DNA of 64,000 bases from JADCRZ01 sp031399065 (GCA_031399065.1 JANNOM010000111.1:14509-78508); one strand, 5' to 3'. Positions 8,710 through 18,210 are shown, counted from the first letter of the stretch. A program made the numbers and translations. The notes: generated by a model from the letters alone, not told the origin.

Positions 8710-9759
8710 ATGTTCAACCATTGCAGATATTCATTCCTGTCTCTTGCCGGTACTTTCTGTTTTTTGGTATCTCTTTCCCAGCAACAAGAAGCAGTAAGCG
8801 TTGTAAAAGAAAAAGATCAAAACAAGATCAATATATTTATCGGGGGGAAACCGTTCACCAGTTTTCTATACCCCGATAGCCTGGAAAAACCGGTACTGTA
8901 CCCTGTACACGCTGCCTCCGGCGCAGTTGTTACCAGGGGTTACCCCATCGATCCACAGCCGAACGACCCTACCGACCACCCACACCACCTGGGTATCTGG
9001 CTGAATTTCGAAAATGTAAACGGCCTTGATTTCTGGAATAACTCCTTTGCCATTCCGCCGGAGAAAAAAAAGCTGTACGGGTGGATCAAAACGAATCGTA
9101 TCACAGAAACATCCGGCGGCAATACAGGAACACTGACTTATACTGCCCGCTGGGTAAACCAGCAACAGGAACAATTGCTGGAAGAAAATACCCGCCTGCA
9201 ATTCAGCGGTACGAAGAATCAGCGTATCATCGACAGGGTGACCGTATTGAAGGCCACCACCGAAGTACTCTTTAAAGATGCCAAAGACGGACTGCTGGGC
9301 ATACGGGTGGCCCACGCGTTGGAGATTCCGACGATGCAGGATCAGCAATTTACGGACGATAAAGGGAATATAACCCTGGTAAAAGGAGGTACGGATACTA
9401 TTCCTTCGGGAAACTTTATGACCAGCGAAGGCAAAACGGGTAATGATGCCTGGAGTACCCGTGCCCGGTGGTGCAAGATGTATGGTAAATTGGGTAAGGA
9501 TTCTGTCAGCATCACCATCGTCGACCATCCCGCCAATCCCAATTATCCCACTTACTGGCATGCCCGTGGCTATGGACTGTTCGCTGCCAATCCATTGGGT
9601 GAAAACATATTCACCAATGGAAAAATTACTAAAAACCTGCAACTCAAAAAAGGGGAAACCGTTACTTTCAGGTACCGGATAATAATAAATAATGGCATTA
9701 AGAGCATGGATGGAAAAAAGATAGATCAATTGGCCGATGCGTTTGGAAAAAGTAAATAA
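8710..9759 (+). CDS. DUF6807 family secreted protein (annotated in databases as PmoA-like)
   Basis: 349 residues with a signal peptide ending around SLSQQ (residues 20-25). The diagnostic block is DHPHHLGIWLNFENVNGLDFW (histidine-rich, about residues 93-112), preceded by VVTRGYPIDP, with VDHPANPNYPTYWHARGYGLFAANP near residue 275-300. This is the DUF6807 fold, seen mainly in glycan-utilization gene sets of Bacteroidota and Planctomycetota. The database name methane oxygenase PmoA is a naming artefact, as the protein is unrelated to the particulate methane monooxygenase subunit. Function unknown. A Gfo/Idh/MocA oxidoreductase lies 1.5 kb away, an association common for this family. Confidence 0.75.
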   Translation: MFNHCRYSFLSLAGTFCFLVSLSQQQEAVSVVKEKDQNKINIFIGGKPFTSFLYPDSLEKPVLYPVHAASGAVVTRGYPIDPQPNDPTDHPHHLGIWLNFENVNGLDFWNNSFAIPPEKKKLYGWIKTNRITETSGGNTGTLTYTARWVNQQQEQLLEENTRLQFSGTKNQRIIDRVTVLKATTEVLFKDAKDGLLGIRVAHALEIPTMQDQQFTDDKGNITLVKGGTDTIPSGNFMTSEGKTGNDAWSTRARWCKMYGKLGKDSVSITIVDHPANPNYPTYWHARGYGLFAANPLGENIFTNGKITKNLQLKKGETVTFRYRIIINNGIKSMDGKKIDQLADAFGKSK

Positions 9760-9855
9760 CGGCGACGTTCCATAAAAGAATACCCATATCTACACGACTA
9801 ATGGCCTGCCAGGTATGGAAAAATGCTTTGTGTGCATCTTTCACAAAAGCACCCC

Positions 9856-10662
9856 ATGCAATATGTCATCTATCTAATGCTGCTTGTATTCAGTCACGCT
9901 GCTCCTTTTAATAACACAGACCCTACCGGATTAACAACAGTTGGATCTATCCCTTTGCCCCAGGGCTTTTATAGAATGGCACAACCCGCCAGCTCTTTCG
10001 GATCCTGGCTTAGATCTCTTCCACTTAAAACGGATAATACGGTTTATCTTTTCAACGGACTGCCCAAACTTAACCAGTCTGCCCAATATGCAGTAATAAA
10101 TATTTCCCTTAACAATAAAGACCTGCAACAATGCGCCGACGCCGTGATCAGGCTAAAAGCGGAATATCATTATTATCGAAAAGACTACGACAAAATAAAG
10201 TTTCACACTACGGATGGCACTTTACTGGATTATGCGAGCTGGCGAAAAGGATACCGTTTTCATTTACAAAAGGGAAGGTTAGTAAAAGTATTGGCCACGA
10301 AGCCATCCACAGACAGTGCTTCATTTAAGCAATACCTCGACCTGGTATTTTCGTATGCAGGTACGCTTTCATTGCAGAAAGAGCTGTACCCCGTTACTTC
10401 CCTCAAAAATATTATACCGGGGGATGTGTTTATACAGGGTGGCAGTCCGGGTCATGCCGTGATAGTAGTTGACGTGGCGCAGAATGCCCGGGGGGAAAGG
10501 CTATTCCTGTTAGCACAAAGCTATATGCCTGCTCAGGACATTCACATATTAAGGAACCCTGCCCATTCACTAATACCATGGTATGCGGCAGGTGAGCATA
10601 CCGACCTGCTGACACCGGAATGGTATTTCCGGAATAATTGCCTCAGGAGATTTCCGGATTAA
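9856..10662 (+). CDS. DUF4846 family secreted protein
   Basis: 268 residues from the ATG at 9856, chosen because it begins the hydrophobic leader MQYVIYLMLLVFSHAA. The family pattern is visible: IPLPQGFYRM and FGSWLRSLPLK at the start, VYLFNGLPKLNQSAQYAVINI, the DYASWRKGYRF segment, and the GDVFIQGGSPGHAVIVVDVA block with a Gly-His characteristic of DUF4846. The block resembles a papain-like or NlpC-like active-site region, but no activity is established. It stands 96 bases after the DUF6807 gene on the same strand and 55 bases before the ExbD gene. Confidence 0.75.
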   Translation: MQYVIYLMLLVFSHAAPFNNTDPTGLTTVGSIPLPQGFYRMAQPASSFGSWLRSLPLKTDNTVYLFNGLPKLNQSAQYAVINISLNNKDLQQCADAVIRLKAEYHYYRKDYDKIKFHTTDGTLLDYASWRKGYRFHLQKGRLVKVLATKPSTDSASFKQYLDLVFSYAGTLSLQKELYPVTSLKNIIPGDVFIQGGSPGHAVIVVDVAQNARGERLFLLAQSYMPAQDIHILRNPAHSLIPWYAAGEHTDLLTPEWYFRNNCLRRFPD

Positions 10663-10717
10663 TTGCGCTGATCCGCTGTAGAATGCAACAACTACATCAT
10701 CATATAAAACCACACTT

Positions 10718-11233
10718 ATGGCAGAAATAACTACGCAACATAAAGATTCTATTAAACGTAAACGCCTCTCGACACGGGTAGATCTGACACCGATGGTAGA
10801 TCTGGGTTTTTTGCTGATCACCTTCTTTATTTTTACCACCAAACTAAGTGAAGCCCATGCCCTGAAACTGGCTTTACCGAATGACAAATCAAACGATTCC
10901 TCTCAGGCGGCGACTTCTAAAACACTTAATCTTGTTTTGGGGGGTGACGACAAACTTTGGTTCTACAACGGCGACAGTATTTCACAAATACGTACCGTCG
11001 GTTATGGGCCATCCGGAGTAAGGTATCTGTTCGAGCAAAAAAAGAGAGCAATTACCAGCATATTCGGAACGGCTAAAGATATGGTTGTCCTGATAAAGCC
11101 CACACCGGAATCGTCTTATAAAAACCTGGTAGAGGTATTGGATGAAATTCTGATAGTAGATATCAAAACGCACGTTCTGATGGAACCAACGAAAGAAGAA
11201 ATAGGACTGATTCAAAATAAATCATCCTTATAA
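10718..11233 (+). CDS. orphan ExbD/TolR family proton-channel subunit
   Basis: 171 residues: a short cytosolic N terminus, one transmembrane helix (about residues 25-45) carrying the proton-path aspartate in VDLTPMVDLGFLL, then a periplasmic domain. The transmembrane region is nearly identical to the second ExbD at 59807-60337 (VDLTPMVDLGFLLITFFIFTT), so the two are paralogues. No ExbB or TonB gene is adjacent. It presumably assembles with the ExbB encoded at 61120-61977 or another one outside the window. The stop overlaps the stop of the convergent oxidoreductase gene within TTATAA. Confidence 0.85.
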   Translation: MAEITTQHKDSIKRKRLSTRVDLTPMVDLGFLLITFFIFTTKLSEAHALKLALPNDKSNDSSQAATSKTLNLVLGGDDKLWFYNGDSISQIRTVGYGPSGVRYLFEQKKRAITSIFGTAKDMVVLIKPTPESSYKNLVEVLDEILIVDIKTHVLMEPTKEEIGLIQNKSSL

Positions 11234-12226
11234 ATTATCCGCAGGATATCTTAAATCAATAATACTCCGTACAGCATCCAGCGTTTCCATCAAAAGAATG
11301 GTATCATTCAATGAAGCGACCGGGCTTTCGGTGAGGCCTTGCTGAAGACAGGCGTTTACATGCCGGGCCTCATGCTGGTAACCGAAACCAGATTCATTTT
11401 TTACAGTAATAATTTCCCGCGTATCTGTTCTCCCGGAGTACAACTCAATGGTAGCGGATGGTTCGTAAAAGCGGGAGCTAAGCCTGATCCTTCCGATGGT
11501 TCCGCAAATATCGGCCTCGGTAGCCAGGTCTGTAAGAAAGGAGGAGAACAATTGGGCAACAGCTCCATTATTGTATTTAAACGTCAGGGCACATTGTTCA
11601 TCCACACCTGAAGACGACATGGTTGCAGCAGCTTCTATCACATCAGGTTTCCCCAGTATACTCAATACCAGGAACACATTGTATATGCCGATATCCATCA
11701 ACGTACCGCCGCCCAGCGCGGGATCGTACAACCTGGGTGCAACCGGCTCCATTGGTTTAAAGCCGAAATTTACCAGCATGCTTTTAACCGTACCTAAACG
11801 GCCCCCTTTAAGCAGTTCCTGCACTTTATTATAATGCGGTAAAAATTTAGTCCATAAAGCTTCCATCAAAAAAATCTTCCGCTCCCTGGCAAGGCCCGCC
11901 ATTTCCTTTGCCTGCCTAGCATTGATGGCAAATGGCTTTTCGCATAATACGGCTTTGTTGTGCCGGAGGCAGAGCAGGGTATTATCGTAATGGAGATGAT
12001 GAGGAGTTGCTATGTATATGACGTCCACTTCCCTATTAGCCGCCAGTGCTTCATAACTATCGTGCAGGTGGGATACAGGAAAATCTTTTGCAAATTCACT
12101 GGCCCCTTTCATGCTCCTGGAGCCGATAGCCACCAGCCTTGCATCTTTTACTAACCGGAGATCACCTGCAAATTTTTTTGCAATACGGCCCGACCCCAAT
12201 ATGCCCCATCGAATAACTTGCGCCAT
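11228..12226 (-). CDS. Gfo/Idh/MocA family NAD(P)-dependent oxidoreductase
   Basis: 332 residues. The N-terminal Rossmann fold starts with RWGILGSGRIAKKFAGDL (GxGxxA dinucleotide loop, residues 8-15). EKPFAI, the family's sequence signature with catalytic-region lysine, lies near residue 95, and the C-terminal alpha/beta domain carries GGGTLMDIGIYNVF with the usual DxGxH-like region (here DIGIY). Family members oxidise or reduce sugars, inositols or dihydrodiols, and the substrate is not predictable here. It is monocistronic and converges on the orphan ExbD gene with a 6-base overlap of stop codons. Cytosolic. Confidence 0.85.
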   Translation of the reverse strand: MAQVIRWGILGSGRIAKKFAGDLRLVKDARLVAIGSRSMKGASEFAKDFPVSHLHDSYEALAANREVDVIYIATPHHLHYDNTLLCLRHNKAVLCEKPFAINARQAKEMAGLARERKIFLMEALWTKFLPHYNKVQELLKGGRLGTVKSMLVNFGFKPMEPVAPRLYDPALGGGTLMDIGIYNVFLVLSILGKPDVIEAAATMSSSGVDEQCALTFKYNNGAVAQLFSSFLTDLATEADICGTIGRIRLSSRFYEPSATIELYSGRTDTREIITVKNESGFGYQHEARHVNACLQQGLTESPVASLNDTILLMETLDAVRSIIDLRYPADNL

Positions 12227-12418
12227 CGTTTTTGATTGAAATATAAATGATCGATTATGTAATTTTTAAATAATACGAATATACTTATAATCGCTTGTTC
12301 AACCGGTAGTCATATTAACCGGAAACGAATTTTAAGCAAAGACCTTCACGTTTAATTAACAGTTCCGTCTTTAACCTGTTATTTAATCAGAAGTCTTATT
12401 TATACAAAAACAAAATGT

Positions 12419-12913
12419 ATGAAAAAGTTACTTTTACTTACGATCTTACTCTCCGGTGGAATGATGTATCAGTCTGCCATTGCACAGAAAAAAGTCAACG
12501 TACAAATCAATGTTAACAGTCAGCCCGATTGGGGCCCTGCAGGATACAATTACGCCGAATATTATTACCTGCCGGATGCGGACATGTATTATAATATCGC
12601 TTCCCATGACTATATATACCAGGAACGTGGCCGTTGGGTAAATGTAAGGGTATTACCTCCGCACCTGCGCAATGTAGACCTGTACAGAAGCTATAAAGTA
12701 GTAGTAAACGATCGCAACCCGTGGTTGCGTAATAATTATTACAAAAGGCAGTATGTGGTTAACAGGGGAAGGCCTACACAGGTCAACTGGAGAGACAGCC
12801 GCAAGACTTCTAAAAAGGTAGTGGTTATAAATGACCGCCGCCCCAACGCACCGGTTATCATTCACAGGCACAACCAGGATTACCCGCCACGTAATAGCAA
12901 TAGAAGGTACTAA
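12419..12913 (+). CDS. small secreted basic tyrosine-rich protein, function unknown
   Basis: 164 residues. A clear signal peptide ends at SAIAQ (about residue 22). The mature protein is rich in Tyr, Asn and Arg and very basic (for example NNYYKRQYVVNRGRP, then RPNAPVIIHRH). The YYLPDADMYYNIASHDYIYQERGRWVNV segment recurs in Bacteroidota secreted proteins of unknown role. It is an isolated transcription unit with 192 AT-rich bases before it and a strong hairpin terminator after it. Confidence 0.7.
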   Translation: MKKLLLLTILLSGGMMYQSAIAQKKVNVQINVNSQPDWGPAGYNYAEYYYLPDADMYYNIASHDYIYQERGRWVNVRVLPPHLRNVDLYRSYKVVVNDRNPWLRNNYYKRQYVVNRGRPTQVNWRDSRKTSKKVVVINDRRPNAPVIIHRHNQDYPPRNSNRRY

Positions 12914-12952
12914 GCTGACTAACGATAGTACGCTGCCTTTGGTTCCATAAAA

Positions 12953-12985
12953 GGTTGCCGCTTAAATGCCGGCAGCCTTTTTTTA
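12953..12985 (+). terminator. rho-independent terminator
   Basis: Arms GGTTGCCG and CGGCAGCC (one G-T pair) enclose a 9-base loop and are followed by a run of seven T. It lies 40 bases after the stop of the small basic secreted protein and insulates the gluconate operon that follows. Confidence 0.85.
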
Positions 12986-13033
12986 TTTCGTTTTATTCGC
13001 TAAAATGATATCTTGTAGCTGATAAATCGCTAT

Positions 13034-14524
13034 ATGAAATATGTTATAGGTGCAGACATAGGTACCGGAAGCGTAAAAGCGGTGGCTATGAGCCAGGAAG
13101 ACAAATCGATGCAGGTGTGTCAGCGGCATTATTCATTTGATACACCCAGGCCCGGCTGGTTCGAACAGGACCCTGAACAAATATGGGATGCCTTTAAAAT
13201 AGTCATTAAAAACATGGTGACCCAAACCGGCTTACCACCATCCGGCATTGGCCTCAGCAGTGCCATGCACAGCCTGATAGCAGTAGATAAGAGCGGCAGG
13301 CCGCTGGCCCCGATGATTACCTGGGCAGATAACCGGAGTGCCGAAGTGGCCAGAACACTCCGGGCTTCGGAAAAGGGAAATGAGCTATACCATGCTACCG
13401 GCACCCCTCTTCATGCCATGTCGCCGCTCTGTAAACTGATCTGGATAAGGGAACATGATAACGGGCTTTTGAACAGGGCTCATAAATTTATTTCCATCAA
13501 GGAATACATCTGGTACCATCTTTTCAAAGAGTTCAAGATCGACCATTCCATCGCTTCCTGTACGGGTCTGTTCAACATTCATCGACGCCGCTGGGAGCCG
13601 GATGCACTCGCGTTGGCCGGCATAACAGAGCAAGCCCTTTCGGAACCCGTACCCACCGGTTATACCCGAACCTATCAGCCCTCAAACGGTGATCCGCAGC
13701 TTAGCTTCTTACCGGCCATTCCGTTTGTGATAGGTGCCAGCGATGGATGCCTGGCAAACCCTGGTAGCGGGGCTCATGAGCATGGCAGTGTGGCCATTAC
13801 TATTGGAACCAGCGGTGCTGTAAGAGTGACCAGCAACCAGGCTTTGCCAGATAGGGAAACCATGCCTTTCAGTTATATACTGGATGAGAAAACATTTATC
13901 TGCGGCGGCCCCATCAACAACGGCGGTCTTGCGTTGCAATGGTGGTTGAAGAACATCAATCCACCGGGTACAGCAGATAATGATTATAACGTGATCTTTC
14001 AACAGATAGAAAATATAGATGCCGGAAGTAACGGCTTAATTTTTATACCCTATATTACAGGAGAGCGTGCACCTGTTTGGGACAGTGAAAGCTGCGGACT
14101 GTTTTTTGGAGCCAGGCTGCAACACGGTCAGGCTCATTTTTCAAGAGCGGTGTTGGAGGGCATCTGCTATGCTATCAAAGACGTGTTGGATACCGTCGGT
14201 AAAAATATGCCTCCTTTTACTCCTATTTATGTAAGCGGTGGCATGGTGCGATCGGAAGCCTGGATGCAGATGCTGGCAGATATCACCGGTAACAAACTGG
14301 TGCTGGTACCAACGGAAGATGCTTCCGCGGCAGGTGCAGCCATGATGGCAATGGGCATTGCCGGTATCAATGTCAAATACCCCTTATACGATCCGGAAGA
14401 TGTAAAAATGATTGAACCGGATAAGAAGAAATCCGCAGTGTATGCCGGCAACTTTTCCATTTATAAAGCACTTTATCCTGTTTTAAAAGACACGATGCAC
14501 CGGTTGTACCGGATGAACAGTTAA
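13034..14524 (+). CDS. gntK: FGGY-family carbohydrate kinase, gluconate kinase type
   Basis: 496 residues, the normal length of FGGY kinases, which fold as two actin-like domains. The N-terminal phosphate loop is GADIGTGSVKAVA (residues 5-17). The substrate-side motif is WADNRSAEVA (near 96), the nucleotide-side motifs are ITIGTSGAVR (near 257) and YVSGGMVRSEAW (near 400). The catalytic aspartate region is ASDGCLANPGSG. It would phosphorylate a sugar acid or sugar with ATP in the cytosol. Gluconate is inferred from the immediately following GntP-type gluconate permease (11 bases downstream), but xylulose or another polyol cannot be excluded. The gene symbol reflects that context. Confidence 0.78.
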   Translation: MKYVIGADIGTGSVKAVAMSQEDKSMQVCQRHYSFDTPRPGWFEQDPEQIWDAFKIVIKNMVTQTGLPPSGIGLSSAMHSLIAVDKSGRPLAPMITWADNRSAEVARTLRASEKGNELYHATGTPLHAMSPLCKLIWIREHDNGLLNRAHKFISIKEYIWYHLFKEFKIDHSIASCTGLFNIHRRRWEPDALALAGITEQALSEPVPTGYTRTYQPSNGDPQLSFLPAIPFVIGASDGCLANPGSGAHEHGSVAITIGTSGAVRVTSNQALPDRETMPFSYILDEKTFICGGPINNGGLALQWWLKNINPPGTADNDYNVIFQQIENIDAGSNGLIFIPYITGERAPVWDSESCGLFFGARLQHGQAHFSRAVLEGICYAIKDVLDTVGKNMPPFTPIYVSGGMVRSEAWMQMLADITGNKLVLVPTEDASAAGAAMMAMGIAGINVKYPLYDPEDVKMIEPDKKKSAVYAGNFSIYKALYPVLKDTMHRLYRMNS

Positions 14525-14535
14525 AATACAGAAAT

Positions 14536-15822
14536 ATGTCTTTACTGATTGTTCTTTTTGCCATAGCACTGCTCTGCACGCTTATCATTAAGAAACTAAG
14601 CCCGATGATTTCGCTGATGATCGTGTCCATACTGGCAGGCCTCTGCCTGGGGATGCCGATGAAGCAGGTAATTACGTCTATCACGAACGGCATCGGCTCC
14701 ACGCTGGGAAGTATGGTAATGGTACTTTCCCTGGGAGCGATGATGGGTAAGCTTATTGAAGACAGCGGTGCGGTACGCAAGATCGTATCGGTGCTGATGC
14801 AGTCTTTCGGGCAAAAGAATATCCAGTGGGCCGTATTGCTCACAGGATTGCTGGTAGGGCTTCCTCTTTTTTACAACGCGGGTTTCGTGGTACTGATACC
14901 GCTGGTATTTGCCATTTCATCCGCTGCGCAGTTACCTAAATTATATATAGGCCTGCCTATGGCGGCCGCTCTATCGGTTACGCATGGCCTGTTGCCACCC
15001 CATCCCGGCCCTGTTGCACTGGCTGCACTGTTTAAGGCAGACCTCGGTAAAACACTTATTTACGGGCTTATTCTGGCGCTGCCCATCGCCAGCATCGCGG
15101 GTATCGTTTTTCCCCGTCTGATTATTAAAAAAACAGCTATCTCTTTTTCCGGTAAGGCCTACTTTGATGCAGAAACAGTATCCTCTTCCGGGTTTAAGAG
15201 TTTCCTGGTGGCTTTGTTACCCGTCCTGATCATGGCCGCGGGAACCATCGGTAGCAGCCTCGCTTCCAGTGACCATGCAGCGACGTTTTTTTCCTTTATA
15301 GCCGATCCTACTATTGCACTGCTTATTGCTGTTTTAATAACCCTGCTTATCCAGGATATGCCGATCGCCAGGGCTATGGAATCATGTACGGAAGGGGTTA
15401 AAAGCATCGCCATGATTATTCTTATCATAGCCGCGGGCGGTGCGTTTAAACAGATACTTACAGATAGCGGTGTGGGCAATACCGTTAAGGAACTTACGGC
15501 AACTTTATCATTGTCGCCCCTGTTGCTTGCCTGGCTGATCACCGCTTTATTAAGAATCACGCTGGGTTCCGCAACGGTAGCCTCTTTAACCGCTTCCGGG
15601 ATAGTAATCCCTTTAATCGGGCCCGGCACTCCCGCCGAGCTGATGGTGCTTTCCGTAGGTGCCGGAAGCCTGATGTTTTCGCACGTGAACGACACTGGCT
15701 TCTGGATGTTTAAAGAATATTTTAATCTGAACCTCCGGCAAACCTTCAGCACATGGACGTTGATGGAAAGTATCATTTCGGTTCTCGGATTGCTTGGTGT
15801 ATTACTGCTGAATGCCGTTTGA
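14536..15822 (+). CDS. gntP: GntP-family gluconate:H+ symporter
   Basis: 428 residues with about 12 hydrophobic segments and very few charged residues, the profile of the GntP permease family. Family landmarks include SLGAMMGKLIEDSGAVRKI (about residues 65-85), HGLLPPHPGPVALA (near 155) and the C-terminal FSHVNDTGFWMFKEYF, a highly conserved GntP signature. It would import gluconate or a related sugar acid with a proton through the inner membrane. It starts 11 bases after the kinase gene, forming a two-gene operon that takes up and phosphorylates gluconate. Related permeases carry fructuronate or glycerate, so the substrate is inferred. Confidence 0.88.
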   Translation: MSLLIVLFAIALLCTLIIKKLSPMISLMIVSILAGLCLGMPMKQVITSITNGIGSTLGSMVMVLSLGAMMGKLIEDSGAVRKIVSVLMQSFGQKNIQWAVLLTGLLVGLPLFYNAGFVVLIPLVFAISSAAQLPKLYIGLPMAAALSVTHGLLPPHPGPVALAALFKADLGKTLIYGLILALPIASIAGIVFPRLIIKKTAISFSGKAYFDAETVSSSGFKSFLVALLPVLIMAAGTIGSSLASSDHAATFFSFIADPTIALLIAVLITLLIQDMPIARAMESCTEGVKSIAMIILIIAAGGAFKQILTDSGVGNTVKELTATLSLSPLLLAWLITALLRITLGSATVASLTASGIVIPLIGPGTPAELMVLSVGAGSLMFSHVNDTGFWMFKEYFNLNLRQTFSTWTLMESIISVLGLLGVLLLNAV

Positions 15823-15908
15823 ATAGTAAATACAGGCTGTCATTTAATTCCCGGTCGCTATTGCATTAGTCGGTAATTCTTTCTACTTTGCATTCGAAAT
15901 TCAATATC

Positions 15909-18107
15909 ATGTACCCTACTACGATCCCTACCGGCAGGCTTCTGCTTGCTTTTTTACCAGTTATTTTTGTTGGTTTTAATGCCTATTCCCAATGCGGAAC
16001 AGAGCCCGTAAGCGGCACTAATACTGTTACGGGCAGCAATACCATTGTTAATTCCTATTATCCGGGAACTGCGGATGTAAGCGCAGGATCTTTTTCTATT
16101 ACGGTGGGTTCCCGCGATACCAGGGGAAGTTCCACTGCCATAGGAGCGGGAGATCTTATTGTGATTGTGCAGATGCAGGGAACGGATATCGATACAGACA
16201 ATAATGATTCTTACGGAGATGGCGTTAACGGCGGCAATGCCCATGGTGCGCTCAACAATCCGAATATGATGGCGGGATATTACGAGTATGCTACTGTCAG
16301 CAGTTTTTCGAGCAGTACCATCAATTTAATGTACGGTCTGGCAAGAAGCTACTATAGACGTCCATTTACCTCATCGAATGCTATCCGCAATTACCAGGTG
16401 ATCCGCGTTCCGAGGAACTATAATCTTATCATCAACGGGGGCGCGTCCATCACTTCCCCACTCTGGAACGGTACTACCGGCGGAGTGGTGGTACTCGATG
16501 CGGCCAATACGCTTACCTTAAACGGCTCTTTATCGGTATCGGGCCGTGGCTTTAGAGGGGGCGGAGGAAAACGGTTTGCCGGTGCCGGATCCGGTAATAC
16601 AAATGGTTCGGGAACACTTACCAATACTGATTACCGCTGGAATACCCCGGTAACGACGAGTGCCAATACAACGGGTGGCGTTAAGGGAGAAGGAGTGGCC
16701 GGAACGCCACCCTATACCTACTCACTAGGGAATACCACCACGCCTACCAGTTCTGCACTGGAAGGGTACATCAATGGTGCCATGGGGCGCGGCGCGCCGG
16801 CCAATGCAGGGGGCGGGGGAACCGATGGGGTACCCGTTGGCTCCAATAACAACCGTTTTAACAGCGGCGGCGGCGGCGGGGCCAATGCCGGCAGTGGTGG
16901 ACTAGGTGGCAGCGGCTGGCATGGTGGTTCCGGAAATGTAAACAGTTATCGTACGGGTGGTTTTGGCGGCGTACCTTACCCCAGAAATACATTGCAGCAA
17001 ATTATAATGGGCGGCGGCGGCGGTGCCGGTACAGCCAATAACAGCGATGCAGATAACGAAGTGAATTGCAGCGGCGGAGCCGGTGGCGGAATAATACTTA
17101 CCAGAGCAAGAACATATAGCGGCAACGGATCCGTATCGGCAGACGGTGCCAGCGGACCGGGCGTTACCATAAACTATAGTCCCGCACAAACAGATGCAGC
17201 GGGCGGCGGCGGCGCAGGCGGTACCATCGTAATGGTCACCACAGTAACAGGGCCTGCCGGGCTCGGTTCCATCGCAGCTTCGGCTGCAGGTGGTGAAGGC
17301 GGAGATGTGACTACTTATTTTGATCACGGTCCCGGAGGCGGAGGCGGCGGCGGCATTATTTATACTAACGGTGCATTTGCATCTACCAATGTAAGTGCCG
17401 GCCAGAACGGCCTCACCCGCACAGGCACTTCCACCGGCCCGATCAATAATGCTTACGGCTCCACTGCGGGGACCAACGGATTGGTAATAACATTAACCAT
17501 GGCACCCGTACTTACCAATGCTCTTGGTATTAACACCATATGCGGTGTATTACCCGTTGCTGTAAAAAACTTTACTGCAAGCATACGAGGCAAGGAAGTA
17601 GATCTTTCCTGGCAGGCAGAAAATGGCTTAGGATTCAGCCGCTTCGAGGTGGAATACGGCGCAGGCAGCCAATCTTTTTCACGGATAGGGAGTGTAAATT
17701 ACAAACAGGATATTCACCAGTATAACCATACCCACGCTTCACCTATTGCTGGTAGAAACTATTATCGTCTTAAAAAAATAGAGAATGACGGCAAATATAC
17801 TTATAGTCAGACCCTAACCGTTAACTTACAGGAAATACCTGCAGGTAAATTGCTGCTTTATCCCAACCCTGCCAGCAGCTCCACCACTTTGCAATACCAG
17901 TCGCAAGCGAAGCAATGGATAACCATACAGGCGTTTGATTATAGCGGTAAAACCGTGATCAATAAAAAACACCTGGCCCAGAAAGGCCGCAATAGCATCT
18001 CATTACCGGAAATAGCATTGCTCAATACAGGGTTATATCTGGTGGTGGTAGATGATGGTGTAAACAAGATCAACGAAAAGCTTGTTATAAAAAGGGGCGA
18101 TCAATAG
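15909..18107 (+). CDS. glycine-rich surface protein with type IX secretion sorting tail
   Basis: 732 residues from the ATG at 15909, which opens a signal peptide ending near NAYSQ. Residues roughly 180-530 are dominated by glycine, with repeated GGGG blocks (for example GNTNGSG, SGGGGGAN, GPGGGGGGG) between polar segments, suggesting a flexible or polyglycine-helix adhesin-like structure. A fibronectin-like stretch with FSRFEVEYGAG and NYYRLKKIENDGKYTYSQ follows. The last 80 residues are a type A sorting domain (LLYPNPASS, FDYSGKTV, GLYLVVVDDG), which directs export through the T9SS pore. It is monogenic, flanked downstream by a long hairpin. Confidence 0.85.
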   Translation: MYPTTIPTGRLLLAFLPVIFVGFNAYSQCGTEPVSGTNTVTGSNTIVNSYYPGTADVSAGSFSITVGSRDTRGSSTAIGAGDLIVIVQMQGTDIDTDNNDSYGDGVNGGNAHGALNNPNMMAGYYEYATVSSFSSSTINLMYGLARSYYRRPFTSSNAIRNYQVIRVPRNYNLIINGGASITSPLWNGTTGGVVVLDAANTLTLNGSLSVSGRGFRGGGGKRFAGAGSGNTNGSGTLTNTDYRWNTPVTTSANTTGGVKGEGVAGTPPYTYSLGNTTTPTSSALEGYINGAMGRGAPANAGGGGTDGVPVGSNNNRFNSGGGGGANAGSGGLGGSGWHGGSGNVNSYRTGGFGGVPYPRNTLQQIIMGGGGGAGTANNSDADNEVNCSGGAGGGIILTRARTYSGNGSVSADGASGPGVTINYSPAQTDAAGGGGAGGTIVMVTTVTGPAGLGSIAASAAGGEGGDVTTYFDHGPGGGGGGGIIYTNGAFASTNVSAGQNGLTRTGTSTGPINNAYGSTAGTNGLVITLTMAPVLTNALGINTICGVLPVAVKNFTASIRGKEVDLSWQAENGLGFSRFEVEYGAGSQSFSRIGSVNYKQDIHQYNHTHASPIAGRNYYRLKKIENDGKYTYSQTLTVNLQEIPAGKLLLYPNPASSSTTLQYQSQAKQWITIQAFDYSGKTVINKKHLAQKGRNSISLPEIALLNTGLYLVVVDDGVNKINEKLVIKRGDQ

Positions 18108-18129
18108 TATTGCCCTCTTACCGGAAAAA

Positions 18130-18174
18130 GATAAAGCTGTTGCACATTTTAACTTATGTGTCAACAGCTTTATC
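18130..18174. terminator. long bidirectional hairpin between convergent genes
   Basis: Perfect 13-base arms, GATAAAGCTGTTG and CAACAGCTTTATC, enclose an inner CACAT/ATGTG stem. Read on the - strand the hairpin is followed by five T, so it terminates the CBM6 gene well. It can also stop transcripts arriving from the glycine-rich protein gene. Confidence 0.8.
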
Positions 18175-18210
18175 CCTGCTTAAAAATAGTTCGTTATTCC
18201 TGGCCATGCC

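Noticed and set aside
8866..9729. 287-residue frame on the - strand opposite the DUF6807 gene
   Set aside because: It is antisense to a well-supported gene, is rich in Ile, Phe and Gly typical of shadow frames, and has no domain or start context.
8710..9759. Particulate methane monooxygenase subunit
   Set aside because: The database name PmoA for this family is misleading; the protein is soluble, secreted and lacks the membrane helices of methane monooxygenase.
16540..17360. GGC/GGT-rich stretch that could be a DNA tandem repeat
   Set aside because: Codons vary and no fixed period is seen; it is explained by glycine-rich protein coding.
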